NCBI GenBank assembly: GCA_000434055.1
Contig: HF999622.1
Location: 4,898-13,244 of the forward strand
Direction of reading: 5' to 3'
Length of the DNA stretch: 8,347 nucleotides
DNA from: Ruminococcus sp. CAG:488
GTDB lineage: Bacteria > Bacillota > Clostridia > Oscillospirales > Acutalibacteraceae
In this document: positions 1-7,299 of the stretch, in pieces
Layout: each line of letters starts with the position of its first letter
Numbering within the stretch: position 1 is the first letter of the stretch
Made by a program: the position numbers and the translations under genes
The notes under the pieces: generated by a model
Database searches by the model: none
Seen by the model: the letters and a program-made list of their open reading frames with translations, nothing else
Told to the model about the DNA's origin: nothing

Positions 1-199
1 GCGCCGTGACCGCCGCCGTTTTCAGTCCAAAGCATTTGCGAAGTCCTCTTGCGACGTTGTATTCACCGCCGCCCTCCCATACTCGGAATGAACGCGCGGT
101 TCTTATTCTCGAATCACCGGGATCGAATCTCAGCATTATCTCACCGAGTGATATCATATCAAAAGTGCAATCGTCTTTGTTTCTCAATTCAAGCTTCAT
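1..199 (-). CDS. kdgK: 2-keto-3-deoxygluconate kinase, PfkB family (N-terminal part, runs off the window)
   Basis: Sixty-six N-terminal residues are visible, starting at the ATG complementary to 197-199; the gene continues past base 1. After a leader of about 13 residues comes a PfkB/ribokinase first strand (DMISLGEIMLRFDP, residues 14-27), then the sugar-binding WEGGGEYNVARGL segment (residues 41-53), which matches the GGxxxN motif of ketodeoxygluconate kinases. The family phosphorylates 2-keto-3-deoxygluconate to its 6-phosphate, which an aldolase then splits to pyruvate and glyceraldehyde 3-phosphate. Specificity is inferred from the EYN-VA motif and from uxuA and uxuB in the same run; another sugar kinase of the family is possible. 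The start lies inside the end of the glycosyltransferase gene (11-base overlap) and has a good AAAGGAG site about 10 bases upstream. The ATP-binding and catalytic C-terminal half lies outside the window. Confidence 0.82.
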   Translation of the reverse strand, partial: MKLELRNKDDCTFDMISLGEIMLRFDPGDSRIRTARSFRVWEGGGEYNVARGLRKCFGLKTAAVTA

Positions 200-1205
200 T
201 ACGGATATTCTCCTTTTTCCTGCTTTTATAAAAATCAATCATTGTCGGATCCTGTATCGCCCTTGCAAGCTCGTATATATGCCGTGAATAAAAGAACACT
301 GTAAATGATATTTTTATAATCGGCGAAATATCTTTATTCCTTTGAAAATCCTTTATCCACTTTTTGCCTATTCGTTTTGATTCCGACAAAACTTCTTTTT
401 CGCATTCTGTCCCTATTGCCTGCGTTCTGTTATAAAAAATCGACTGAAACAGATATTGCAAGCAGTATTTTTTCAAGAATGAATTTGATGAATTTTTCAG
501 CCTTTCACAAAGCATATCGAAAGAATATGTCATCGTGAAACGCTTCATTGTAAACCTTGATGTAACCGTTGAATTCTGTCTGTTGAGATAATAATACAGC
601 TCGGCGTCTATACACCTCACCGCTATGCCCTTATCGAGCAGAGTTATGATGTAATAAGCGTCCTCTCCGTTTGAAATTCCAACCGGGAAACGGCTTCGAC
701 GGGCAATCTCGGTCTTGAAGATTTTTCCCCAAACGGATTTACCCATGCTCCTGTTTTTTCTGTTGTCAAACAATTCTTCAACAGTTATTTCGCGTGTTTT
801 ATATTCACTGACGGGCTGCATTTTTTCATCGGTATTCGACGTATAAACTTCATGTGCACAGACAACGTCACAGTCCGATTTTTCAATCTCTCTGACGAAC
901 AGCTCAACTGCCTGATAATGAAGATAATCATCGCCGTCAACGAACATTACATAATCGCCCGTTGCCTCATCAAGACCTTTATTCCTTGCAACCGAAACGC
1001 CCGAATTCTGCTGATAATAATACTTTATTCTGCTGTCAGCTACGGAATATTTTTTTATGATTTCCGCGCTTTTGTCGTTGCTTCCGTCATCTATACAAAT
1101 AATCTCAAGACTTTCATATGTCTGCGCAAAAATGCTTTCTAAACAATTGACTATGTACTTTTCAAGGTTATAAACCGGAATTATTATACTGACGGTTTTC
1201 TTCAT
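189..1205 (-). CDS. Family 2 glycosyltransferase (GT-A fold), second of a tandem pair
   Basis: A 338-residue protein with the classic GT2 N-terminal domain: SIIIPVYNLEKYI (6-18), the nucleotide-binding CIDDGS (37-42), the DxD-type metal/nucleotide-sugar site VDGDD (89-93), and NGED (179-182), where the acidic pair is the probable catalytic base. The C-terminal third is basic with a hydrophobic stretch (about 296-316) that may sit on the membrane; there is no clear transmembrane bundle. Such enzymes move a sugar from a nucleotide donor to a glycan acceptor in capsule, exopolysaccharide or wall glycan synthesis; donor and acceptor cannot be read from the sequence. Its start codon overlaps the stop of the upstream paralogue in an ATGA, with AGGA upstream, so the two are translationally coupled. 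It is strongly similar to that neighbour over the whole N-terminal domain and shares a related tail (GKKW/GKKY, later xDPxM), so they arose by duplication. A glycosyltransferase between uxuB and a sugar kinase is unexpected. Confidence 0.93.
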   Translation of the reverse strand: MKKTVSIIIPVYNLEKYIVNCLESIFAQTYESLEIICIDDGSNDKSAEIIKKYSVADSRIKYYYQQNSGVSVARNKGLDEATGDYVMFVDGDDYLHYQAVELFVREIEKSDCDVVCAHEVYTSNTDEKMQPVSEYKTREITVEELFDNRKNRSMGKSVWGKIFKTEIARRSRFPVGISNGEDAYYIITLLDKGIAVRCIDAELYYYLNRQNSTVTSRFTMKRFTMTYSFDMLCERLKNSSNSFLKKYCLQYLFQSIFYNRTQAIGTECEKEVLSESKRIGKKWIKDFQRNKDISPIIKISFTVFFYSRHIYELARAIQDPTMIDFYKSRKKENIRNEA

Positions 1206-2194
1206 AGTTTTCCTCGCAAATAAATACCGAACATTGACGGGTCTTTTAATATTCTGAAAAACTTATACATAATCGGAATTTTAAAAGAAACAGCAATTGC
1301 AAATTTTTCAGTCTGCAAAATATTCGGATCTTCAAATAAACTCTTTAAATATTTTTTGCCGGTTGATTTAATTCTTCGCTCAACTTCTTTTTGGCATTCG
1401 GAATGCTTACATCTTATTCTGTGTTCAAACAACGTGCTGTATATACCCCTAAGGTAAATGGAAATCAAAGTGTCGTTTCCTGCTTCCTTTGCAAGTTCAT
1501 AGCATATGGAGGCCGCATTGACAATATCAGCCATGCCGATATTATATTTTATATTTCTTGAAAGCGAATCGTCACGTACATAATAGTAATAACAAACGTC
1601 ATCAATAAACACGGTTTTGGGTGAGCAAAGAATAACTTGAAGCATAAAGATGCTGTCTTCGCCGTTTTTTATTGATTCCATAAACCGTTTGTCAAAAATT
1701 AAATCTCTTTTGAACAGGCTTCCGTTGACCATGTAACCGCATTTATATTTATAAAACATATCTGCAATAGAAATACTATAAAAATCCCTTTCAGAAATTT
1801 TTGAATTTACACTTATTTTGTTATTATAAACATACTTTAATTCACTGCAAACCAAATCGGCATTTTCTTCCAAAGCCGCTTGCACAAATCTCTCCACGGC
1901 TTCAACGTGCAAAAAATCATCAGCATCAATAAACAAAATATATTCCCCAGTTGAAATCCTAATACCTTCGTTTCTTGTAGCAGACAGTCCTTGATTTCTT
2001 TGATAAAAATACTTTATTCTCTCATCAGTCCCGGCAAACTCTTTTATTATCCGAGCAGACCCGTCGGTGCTGCCGTCATCAATACAGATTATTTCAAGAT
2101 TTTTATAAGTCTGAGCGACAATGCTTTTGAGACAATTTTCTATGTATTTTTCGAGATTGTATACAGGAACAACTACGCTGACAAGCGCTGACAT
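1202..2194 (-). CDS. Family 2 glycosyltransferase (GT-A fold), first of a tandem pair
   Basis: A 330-residue GT2 enzyme with SVVVPVYNLEKYI (6-18), CIDDGSTDGS (37-46), the DxD-type site IDADD (89-93) and NGED (177-180), followed by a less conserved C-terminal region ending in a hydrophobic/basic segment (about 297-316). The ATG at 2192-2194 is preceded by a near-perfect GGAGGTGAT site, the strongest inside this operon. It starts 15 bases after the stop of uxuB, the longest gap in an otherwise tightly packed run. The stretch around 1740-1860 is visibly more AT-rich than the uxuA and uxuB genes upstream, which suggests a separate origin. Function beyond sugar transfer in surface glycan synthesis cannot be assigned; all key GT-A residues are present, so it is probably active. 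Confidence 0.93.
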   Translation of the reverse strand: MSALVSVVVPVYNLEKYIENCLKSIVAQTYKNLEIICIDDGSTDGSARIIKEFAGTDERIKYFYQRNQGLSATRNEGIRISTGEYILFIDADDFLHVEAVERFVQAALEENADLVCSELKYVYNNKISVNSKISERDFYSISIADMFYKYKCGYMVNGSLFKRDLIFDKRFMESIKNGEDSIFMLQVILCSPKTVFIDDVCYYYYVRDDSLSRNIKYNIGMADIVNAASICYELAKEAGNDTLISIYLRGIYSTLFEHRIRCKHSECQKEVERRIKSTGKKYLKSLFEDPNILQTEKFAIAVSFKIPIMYKFFRILKDPSMFGIYLRGKL

Positions 2195-2209
2195 TTTATC
2201 ACCTCCGGT

Positions 2210-3061
2210 TTATACTCCCGAATATGCGTTAAAGCCGCCGTCAACGGCAATCGTTGTACCGGTTACAAATCCCGAATACTCCCTGTCGCAGAGAAAAAGC
2301 AATGCGCCTGAAAGCTCCTCGGGCCGGCCGAAGCGTCCCATCGGCGTTGCGGCAAGAATTTTACCTGTTCTCGCCGTAGGCGAACCGTCGGGATTCCATA
2401 AAAGATCCTTATTCTGCTTTGTTGAGAAAAAGCCCGGTGCAATGGCATTGACTCTGATACCCATATCGGCAAAATGAACCGCCATGAACTGAGTGAAGTT
2501 CGCAACCGCCGCTTTTGCCGCCGAATATGCCGGAATTTTTGTCAGCGGGCGGAAAGCGTTCATCGAGGTTATCATAACAATGCAGCTATCCTCTTTTTCC
2601 GCCATATCACGGGCAAAAATCTGCGTAGGAATGAGTGTTCCGAGAAAGTTGAGATTGAAAACAAACGATATTCCCTCGGGGTCAAGATCAAAAAAGGTTT
2701 TCACATTCTCGTCCTTTTCAACAAGGTCGATCTTTTCAAGGGTTTCCTTTGTCGTCGTGCCCTTGGGGTTGTTTCCGCCTGCACCGTTGAGGAGAATATC
2801 ACATGTGCCGAGCTTTTCGGTGACAATGTCCCTTGCCTTTTTCATGCTCTCCGGTTCAAGCACGTTGCAGCCGACGGCAATAGCCGTACCTCCGTTTGAA
2901 TTTATTTCGTCGGCGACCTTTTTTGCCGCATCTTCATTAAGGTCAAGAACGGCAACCTTTACGCCCTGCTCGGCAAGGGTCTTTGCAAAGCCTGAGCAAA
3001 GCACTCCGCCGCCGCCGGTTATAACCGCAACTTTTCCGTTAAGACTTTCATGCTTAGTCAT
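2210..3061 (-). CDS. uxuB: D-mannonate oxidoreductase (fructuronate reductase), SDR family
   Basis: A 283-residue classical short-chain dehydrogenase. It shows the N-terminal dinucleotide site with the variant TGGGGVLCSG (15-24), NGAGG (92-96), the structural Asn in FNLN (136 or 138), and the catalytic triad Ser166 (ITSMN), Tyr179 and Lys183 (YSAAK), then VNAIAPGFF (204-212) and a C-terminal VDGGF (273-277). The TGGGGVLCSG variant and the insertion around residues 98-130 are, from memory, typical of the Bacillus/Clostridium SDR type of UxuB, which is unrelated to the E. coli polyol-dehydrogenase type. It interconverts D-fructuronate and D-mannonate with NAD(P)H. I chose the start at 3061 because GGAGTGA lies directly upstream and MTKHESLNGKVAVITGG fits the family; a longer reading to 3163 would run into uxuA. 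It lies four bases after the uxuA stop. Confidence 0.9.
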   Translation of the reverse strand: MTKHESLNGKVAVITGGGGVLCSGFAKTLAEQGVKVAVLDLNEDAAKKVADEINSNGGTAIAVGCNVLEPESMKKARDIVTEKLGTCDILLNGAGGNNPKGTTTKETLEKIDLVEKDENVKTFFDLDPEGISFVFNLNFLGTLIPTQIFARDMAEKEDSCIVMITSMNAFRPLTKIPAYSAAKAAVANFTQFMAVHFADMGIRVNAIAPGFFSTKQNKDLLWNPDGSPTARTGKILAATPMGRFGRPEELSGALLFLCDREYSGFVTGTTIAVDGGFNAYSGV

Positions 3062-3065
3062 AATA

Positions 3066-3072
3066 TCACTCC
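3066..3072 (-). promoter_or_regulatory. Ribosome binding site of uxuB containing the uxuA stop codon
   Basis: On the minus strand GGAGTGA is followed by TATT and the ATG. The TGA within it is the stop codon of uxuA, so a ribosome finishing uxuA sits on the uxuB initiation site. This settles the uxuB start at 3061. Confidence 0.8.
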
Positions 3073-4136
3073 GATTTTTTGTTCTTTGCGACTGCTTCCC
3101 ACAGTCCGTTGAGATATGCACAGCCAAGCGCACGGTCATAGAGTCCGTAGCCGGGTCGCGCAACCTCGCCCCAGATCATTCTTCCGTGGTCGGGTCTTAC
3201 ATAGCCGTCAAATCCGACCTCCTGCAAGGCCTTGACTATCTCATACATATCAAGGCTTCCGTCCGAGGAAAGATGTGAGGTTTCATTGAACCGGCGGTCT
3301 CTTATTTTTACGTTTCTCAGGTGGGCGAAATAAATCCTGTCGCCGACCTTTCTTATCATCGCCGGCAAATCGTTATCCGTACTCGCTCCGAGAGAGCCTG
3401 TGCAGAACGTCAGTCCGTTATACGGCGAATCAACAAGATTAAGAAAACGTCTTATATCATCAATATTTTTTATAATTCTCGGCAACCCGAAAATATCCCA
3501 CGGCGGGTCATCGGGATGAATAGCCATTTTAACATCACATTCCTCGCAAACGGGAATAATTTCTTCGAGGAAATGCCTAAGATTTCTCCACATATCCTCA
3601 TGCGTGATGTTTTTATATTTTCGGAACAGCTCCTTGATCTCGCCCATGCGCTCCGTTTCCCAGCCCGGCATCGCATAGCCGTTGGAGTTGCTGTCGATCT
3701 CCCTGAACATATCCTCGGGGCTTTTGCCCTCAACCTGCTTTCCGTCATAGCAAAGGCAGGTTGCGCCGTTGCCCATATCCATTGCAAGATCGGTTCTTGT
3801 CCAGTCAAAAACAGGCATGAAATTGTAGCAAATCACCTTCACTCCCGCCTTGGAAAGATTTCGGATACACTCCTTGTAGTTTTCGATATATTTATCGGCA
3901 TCGCCGTCACCGAGCTTTATGCTCTCATGCACATTGACGCTCTCAATACATTCCATTGTAAGCCCTGCCGCTTCGATCTCTTTTTTCATATCAAGAATCA
4001 TGTCAAGCGGCCAAACCTCTCCTGCCGGCAAGGTGTGCAAAGCAGGAACAACGCCTGCCACGCCGGGCACCTGTCTTATCTGCTCAAGCGAAACGGTATC
4101 CTTACCGTCGCCGAACCATCGCATTGTCATCTGCAT
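3066..4136 (-). CDS. uxuA: Mannonate dehydratase
   Basis: A 356-residue enzyme that dehydrates D-mannonate to 2-keto-3-deoxygluconate in cytoplasmic hexuronate breakdown. It is a TIM-barrel of the xylose-isomerase-like group and begins MQMTMRWFGDG, with VPALHTLPAGEVW (30-42) and YNFMPVFDWTRTD (104-116). Expected divalent-metal ligands are present: His207 in IHPDDPPW, Cys245 in FCTGS, His272 in HLRN and Asp316 in RPDHGR. The length fits the shorter Gram-positive type (about 355-360) rather than the longer E. coli type. The ATG at 4134-4136 has an AGAGGTGA site just upstream; a longer reading to 4226 adds unrelated residues translated from the neighbouring gene's end. The next gene downstream, four bases on, is uxuB, which makes its substrate. 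Confidence 0.96.
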   Translation of the reverse strand: MQMTMRWFGDGKDTVSLEQIRQVPGVAGVVPALHTLPAGEVWPLDMILDMKKEIEAAGLTMECIESVNVHESIKLGDGDADKYIENYKECIRNLSKAGVKVICYNFMPVFDWTRTDLAMDMGNGATCLCYDGKQVEGKSPEDMFREIDSNSNGYAMPGWETERMGEIKELFRKYKNITHEDMWRNLRHFLEEIIPVCEECDVKMAIHPDDPPWDIFGLPRIIKNIDDIRRFLNLVDSPYNGLTFCTGSLGASTDNDLPAMIRKVGDRIYFAHLRNVKIRDRRFNETSHLSSDGSLDMYEIVKALQEVGFDGYVRPDHGRMIWGEVARPGYGLYDRALGCAYLNGLWEAVAKNKKSE

Positions 4137-4140
4137 AAGA

Positions 4141-4148
4141 TCACCTCT
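4141..4148 (-). promoter_or_regulatory. Ribosome binding site of uxuA overlapping the upstream stop codon
   Basis: Minus-strand AGAGGTGA ends in the TGA stop of the upstream oxidoreductase and is followed by TCTT-type spacing to the uxuA ATG at 4136. The arrangement mirrors the uxuA/uxuB junction and indicates translational coupling. Confidence 0.8.
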
Positions 4149-5154
4149 TTCCGAGAATAACTTCTTCTCCGCTTTCAGAGGACTCATAAATAGCCGCAAG
4201 CTCCTCGACGGACTTGCCGCCCTCATGGGAATCTATCGGAAATCTGCTGTCCGAGGCAATACAATCGTAAAAGTCGTGTATAAGAGCCTCATGGCCGCTG
4301 CCCCAGTAATCCTTACCTCTTGCGATATCGCTTTCGCTGCCGAGAAGCTCAATTTCGCCGTCTTTATGAATAATACAGGCGTTGTCGCCCTCGACTCTGA
4401 GCGTCGCTCTCTCGCAGAAAATATCAATTATAGGCTTTGCGTTAAGGCTGAAAGCCGTCGTTGCATCATAAAGACCTATTGATCCGTTTGCAAAAACAAA
4501 CCTTGCGTGAGCAGTGTCCTCAACCTCGATTTTATCCTTCAAATGGTCGTTGGCAACATGTCCCGTAACGCTGACAACATCGCTTCCGACAAGATATCGA
4601 AGCAGATCCTGCGTGTGGATTCCCTGATTTATGACAACACCGCCGCCCTCTTTTCTGAGCGTTCCGTGCCAATCATCGGAATAATAATCCTCGTTCCTGC
4701 ACCACTGGACAACCGCCCTTGCTCCCTTAATTGCACCGTATTTCCCTGTTTCAAGAGTATTTTTTATTGCTCTTACAGACGAATTGTAGCGGTTCTGGAA
4801 GCAAACGCCGTATTCATGCGTGCTCATGAGCTGAGCCATGCGAATTTTTGCAAGCTCCTCCCTGTTCATAGCGCACGGCTTCTCGCAAAGGACGTGGATA
4901 TCCCTTGAAAGAGCCTCGACCGACATTTCAACATGAAGATAATGCGGAGTGCAGATATGCACGGCGTCAGGGTGATCCTCATCAAGCATTTTTATATAAT
5001 CATAGTATGCCTTGCAACCGTATTTTTCGGCAGCCTTGTCTGCTTTTTCCTCAACGATATCGGCAACCGACGAAATCTCGATTCCCTCCATGGAATTCAG
5101 TATCTCCAAATGAACCTGCGCAATGTTGCCGCAGCCTATAACAGAAACCCTCAT
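4141..5154 (-). CDS. Gfo/Idh/MocA family NAD(P)-dependent sugar oxidoreductase
   Basis: A 337-residue protein with the two-domain layout of the family. The N-terminal Rossmann domain begins at once with VSVIGCGNIAQVH (3-15, GxGxxA-type dinucleotide site), then ICTPHYLH (67-74) and CEKPCA (90-95), whose Lys92 is the usual catalytic/cofactor lysine. The C-terminal alpha/beta domain carries GGGVVINQGIHTQDLL (170-185), with His180 and Asp183 in the active-site positions. Members oxidise or reduce a hydroxyl of a sugar, inositol or sugar acid, often at C3; the substrate cannot be read from the sequence. It sits between the TIM-barrel/oxidoreductase fusion (8 bases upstream) and uxuA (4 bases downstream), so it probably acts on a uronate, aldonate or glycoside feeding the mannonate route. 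The start has GAGGTG placed four bases before the ATG, directly after the stop of the fusion gene. Confidence 0.92.
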   Translation of the reverse strand: MRVSVIGCGNIAQVHLEILNSMEGIEISSVADIVEEKADKAAEKYGCKAYYDYIKMLDEDHPDAVHICTPHYLHVEMSVEALSRDIHVLCEKPCAMNREELAKIRMAQLMSTHEYGVCFQNRYNSSVRAIKNTLETGKYGAIKGARAVVQWCRNEDYYSDDWHGTLRKEGGGVVINQGIHTQDLLRYLVGSDVVSVTGHVANDHLKDKIEVEDTAHARFVFANGSIGLYDATTAFSLNAKPIIDIFCERATLRVEGDNACIIHKDGEIELLGSESDIARGKDYWGSGHEALIHDFYDCIASDSRFPIDSHEGGKSVEELAAIYESSESGEEVILGKR

Positions 5155-5162
5155 AAAACACC

Positions 5163-7184
5163 TCAGTATGTATCGCTCATATCGTCGGCAACCTGCTCGA
5201 CAACGTTTGTTTTTGCTTTGGAGTTCTTAACGTGCTCCATGAGCAAATCGTAAAATTTATCCTCGTCAAATGGAATGGAAACCGTTTCGTTCGTCCAGCT
5301 TGAAAGATGAGCGGCATTGGAAATCGTGAGTCCGTTAATGCCCTCCTTGCCGTCGGCGACAAGCGGAGTTCCGTGAAGAATCTTTCCTGCAAACGCATTG
5401 AGAACACCGGGATGCTGCTCGTTCTTTCCGTCGGTCTCAACATCAACAGTATGAGTTCCGATCCTTACAAAGCCGTCCTTGGCATTTTGTATATTGTGTG
5501 TCAGACCTTCCTCAAGCTCGATAAGCGTGATTTTCTCAGCCTTCTCGCATATAATTTTAGCCTTATCAAGCGTAATTTCAAATCTGTTTGTACCGGGGTA
5601 ATCTCCAGTCGTGGTGATGAAAACGCCCGTTGCTCCGTTCGGATACTCGGCATAAATCGTAACGTCGTCCTCAACCTCGATATCATGCCACTTGCCCTCG
5701 TTGCAGAATGCACGGATTTTTGAGGGCATTCCACAGATCCACTGCCACAAGTCAAGCTGGTGCGGACACTGGTTAAGGAGAACACCGCCGCCCTCGCCTG
5801 CCCAGGTTGCGCGCCATCCGCCCGAATTATAATATGCCTGGGTGCGGTACCAGTCGGTGATTATCCAGTTTACACGGCGAATTTCACCATATTTTCCGCT
5901 GTCAACAATTTCTTTCATCTTTCTGAAAACGCAGTTTGTACGCTGATTGAACATCATTGCGAAAACCTTGTCACTCTTAGCGGCAAACTCGTTCATCTCG
6001 CGAACCTGCTTTGTATAAACGCCCGCCGGCTTCTCGGAGACAACATGCAGTCCGTTTTTGATAGCCTCGATGACATAAGGCGGATGGAAATAGTGGGGAA
6101 CGGCAATTATAACAGCGTCACATTCACCGCTTTTAAAAAGCTCCTCGGCAGTTGAATATCTCTTAGCCCAGGGAACATTTTTTTTCGCCCATTCAAGTCT
6201 CTCGGGGTTGATATCGGCAACTGCCGTAACTCTCATCTCACTCATTTCGCCGTCAAGGAAATTGCGGATATGGCTCGATCCCATATTACCTACACCGACA
6301 ATACCCGTGCGAATAGGCTGAGCTTTTTCAACAAGCCTGTGCATGGCATCTGCGGCAGCCTTGAATGATTCTTTATATGAAGCATAGGTATGCTTGTCCA
6401 TACCCTTCTTGGTTTCGTCATCGTTTTCAAGCGAGTCAAAGCCTTCAAACACTTTGAGGTGAGGCTCAAGCGAAAGGATAATTCTTTTCCACTTGAATGA
6501 GAGCTTTCCGATTATCTTTTCAACATTTCCCTCACCCTCTCCGGCAGGGACAACCTGACCGTCGGAATACATTGCGTCCTTGACGTGCATATATTCGATA
6601 TAATCCTCAAGAAGTTCATAAGCCTTGAGAGTATCGACGCCGCACTGAACAAAGTTAGCCGGGTCAAAAACAGCTCTTAATTTACCGCCGCAGGCTTCAA
6701 GAACCTCAAGGCAGCGCTCTGCCGTGTCGCCGTATATTCCTTTTTCGTTTTCATGGCAGCACATTATACCGTTTTCGTCTGCATAGTCAACCATTGCCTT
6801 AACTCGGCGGAACACTTCTTCCTTATAATCATCATAGCTGTCCTCTTTGTCAAAGAAGAAGCTGAAAATTCTGATATATTTAGCCTCAAGGATTTTTGCA
6901 ACTTCAACCGTATTCTTAAATGCTTCAAAATGCGATTCAAAATCGTCCTTGATATTGATTTTGCCGTAAGCCGAGCCAATCGAGGCAACCTTCATGCCCT
7001 CATCGTCAATTGTTTTTTTGATCTCTTTGGCCTGATCAACAGTCATATTGTTGATGTTAAGCTCCTTGCCGAAACCGCGAAGCTCCATTTCGGAAATGCC
7101 GTTCTCCTTGCATGCTGCAATTTGACCTTTTACCGTACTTTCACCGGATTCGTCGCTGAAAGCGGAAAAAATAAAATGTGCCAT
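5163..7184 (-). CDS. Fusion of a TIM-barrel sugar isomerase/epimerase and a Gfo/Idh/MocA oxidoreductase
   Basis: A 673-residue two-enzyme protein. Residues 1-285 are a xylose-isomerase-like TIM barrel (the sugar phosphate isomerase/epimerase or IolE/IolI group) with all four expected metal ligands: Glu145 (CHENEKG), Asp174 (FDPANF), His200 (MHVKD) and Glu240 (LSLEPH). A short linker (about 286-291) leads into a complete oxidoreductase: TGIVGVGNMGSSH (293-305), AVPHYFHPP (361-369), SEKPAG (383-388) and GEGGGVLLNQCPHQLDLW (463-480, His475 and Asp478). The reading frame is continuous with no internal start or stop between domains, so this looks like a true fusion. TIM barrels of this group catalyse isomerisation, epimerisation, dehydration or elimination on keto sugars, so the oxidoreductase may make the keto intermediate that the barrel acts on. 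It is the first gene of the run, with AAGGAGG at 7192-7198 seven bases before the ATG. The exact substrate is unknown. Confidence 0.93.
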   Translation of the reverse strand: MAHFIFSAFSDESGESTVKGQIAACKENGISEMELRGFGKELNINNMTVDQAKEIKKTIDDEGMKVASIGSAYGKINIKDDFESHFEAFKNTVEVAKILEAKYIRIFSFFFDKEDSYDDYKEEVFRRVKAMVDYADENGIMCCHENEKGIYGDTAERCLEVLEACGGKLRAVFDPANFVQCGVDTLKAYELLEDYIEYMHVKDAMYSDGQVVPAGEGEGNVEKIIGKLSFKWKRIILSLEPHLKVFEGFDSLENDDETKKGMDKHTYASYKESFKAAADAMHRLVEKAQPIRTGIVGVGNMGSSHIRNFLDGEMSEMRVTAVADINPERLEWAKKNVPWAKRYSTAEELFKSGECDAVIIAVPHYFHPPYVIEAIKNGLHVVSEKPAGVYTKQVREMNEFAAKSDKVFAMMFNQRTNCVFRKMKEIVDSGKYGEIRRVNWIITDWYRTQAYYNSGGWRATWAGEGGGVLLNQCPHQLDLWQWICGMPSKIRAFCNEGKWHDIEVEDDVTIYAEYPNGATGVFITTTGDYPGTNRFEITLDKAKIICEKAEKITLIELEEGLTHNIQNAKDGFVRIGTHTVDVETDGKNEQHPGVLNAFAGKILHGTPLVADGKEGINGLTISNAAHLSSWTNETVSIPFDEDKFYDLLMEHVKNSKAKTNVVEQVADDMSDTY

Positions 7185-7233
7185 TGATTATCCTCCTTAT
7201 GCTGACTTTGCGTAAACATAATTTTACAGAATG

Positions 7234-7262
7234 ATTATATCACACAAAAAATAAAAAATAAA
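7234..7262 (-). promoter_or_regulatory. Probable sigma-A promoter of the leftward hexuronate operon (extended -10)
   Basis: On the minus strand, 7242-7234 reads TGATATAAT, a perfect -10 hexamer with the TGn extension. The hexamer 17 bases upstream (7262-7257, TTTATT) is a poor -35, which is common when an extended -10 is present. The spacer and upstream region are A/T tracts. Predicted transcription start is near 7227, giving an untranslated leader of about 43 bases that contains the AAGGAGG of the first gene. No clear operator was found. Confidence 0.65.
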
Positions 7263-7299
7263 GATATAAATACAGTAATTACCGATTATTTTGAACAAT

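Noticed and set aside
3062..3163. N-terminal extension of uxuB to an upstream ATG
   Set aside because: The extra 34 residues overlap the end of uxuA, resemble nothing in the SDR family, and a good ribosome binding site sits right before the ATG at 3061.
2493..3278. Plus-strand open frame of 261 codons opposite uxuB and the end of uxuA
   Set aside because: Antisense shadow; Ser/Phe-rich low-information translation and it crosses a junction between two well-supported genes.
3321..4160. Plus-strand open frame of 279 codons opposite uxuA
   Set aside because: It lies fully antisense to a strongly recognisable enzyme gene, has no good ribosome binding site and its translation shows no domain; it follows from codon bias in uxuA.
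4137..4226. N-terminal extension of uxuA to an upstream ATG
   Set aside because: The extra 30 residues come from another frame of the upstream oxidoreductase; MQMTMRWFGDG with AGAGGTGA upstream is the family-like start.
6753..7187. Plus-strand open frame of 144 codons opposite the start of the fusion gene
   Set aside because: Antisense to the TIM-barrel domain whose metal ligands are all in place; no promoter or ribosome binding site of its own.
7205..7218. Possible catabolite-responsive element (cre) in the leader of the uronate operon
   Set aside because: Only the GCGTAAACA half fits the CcpA consensus on the plus strand; the other half mismatches at four positions, so I would not call it without comparative data.
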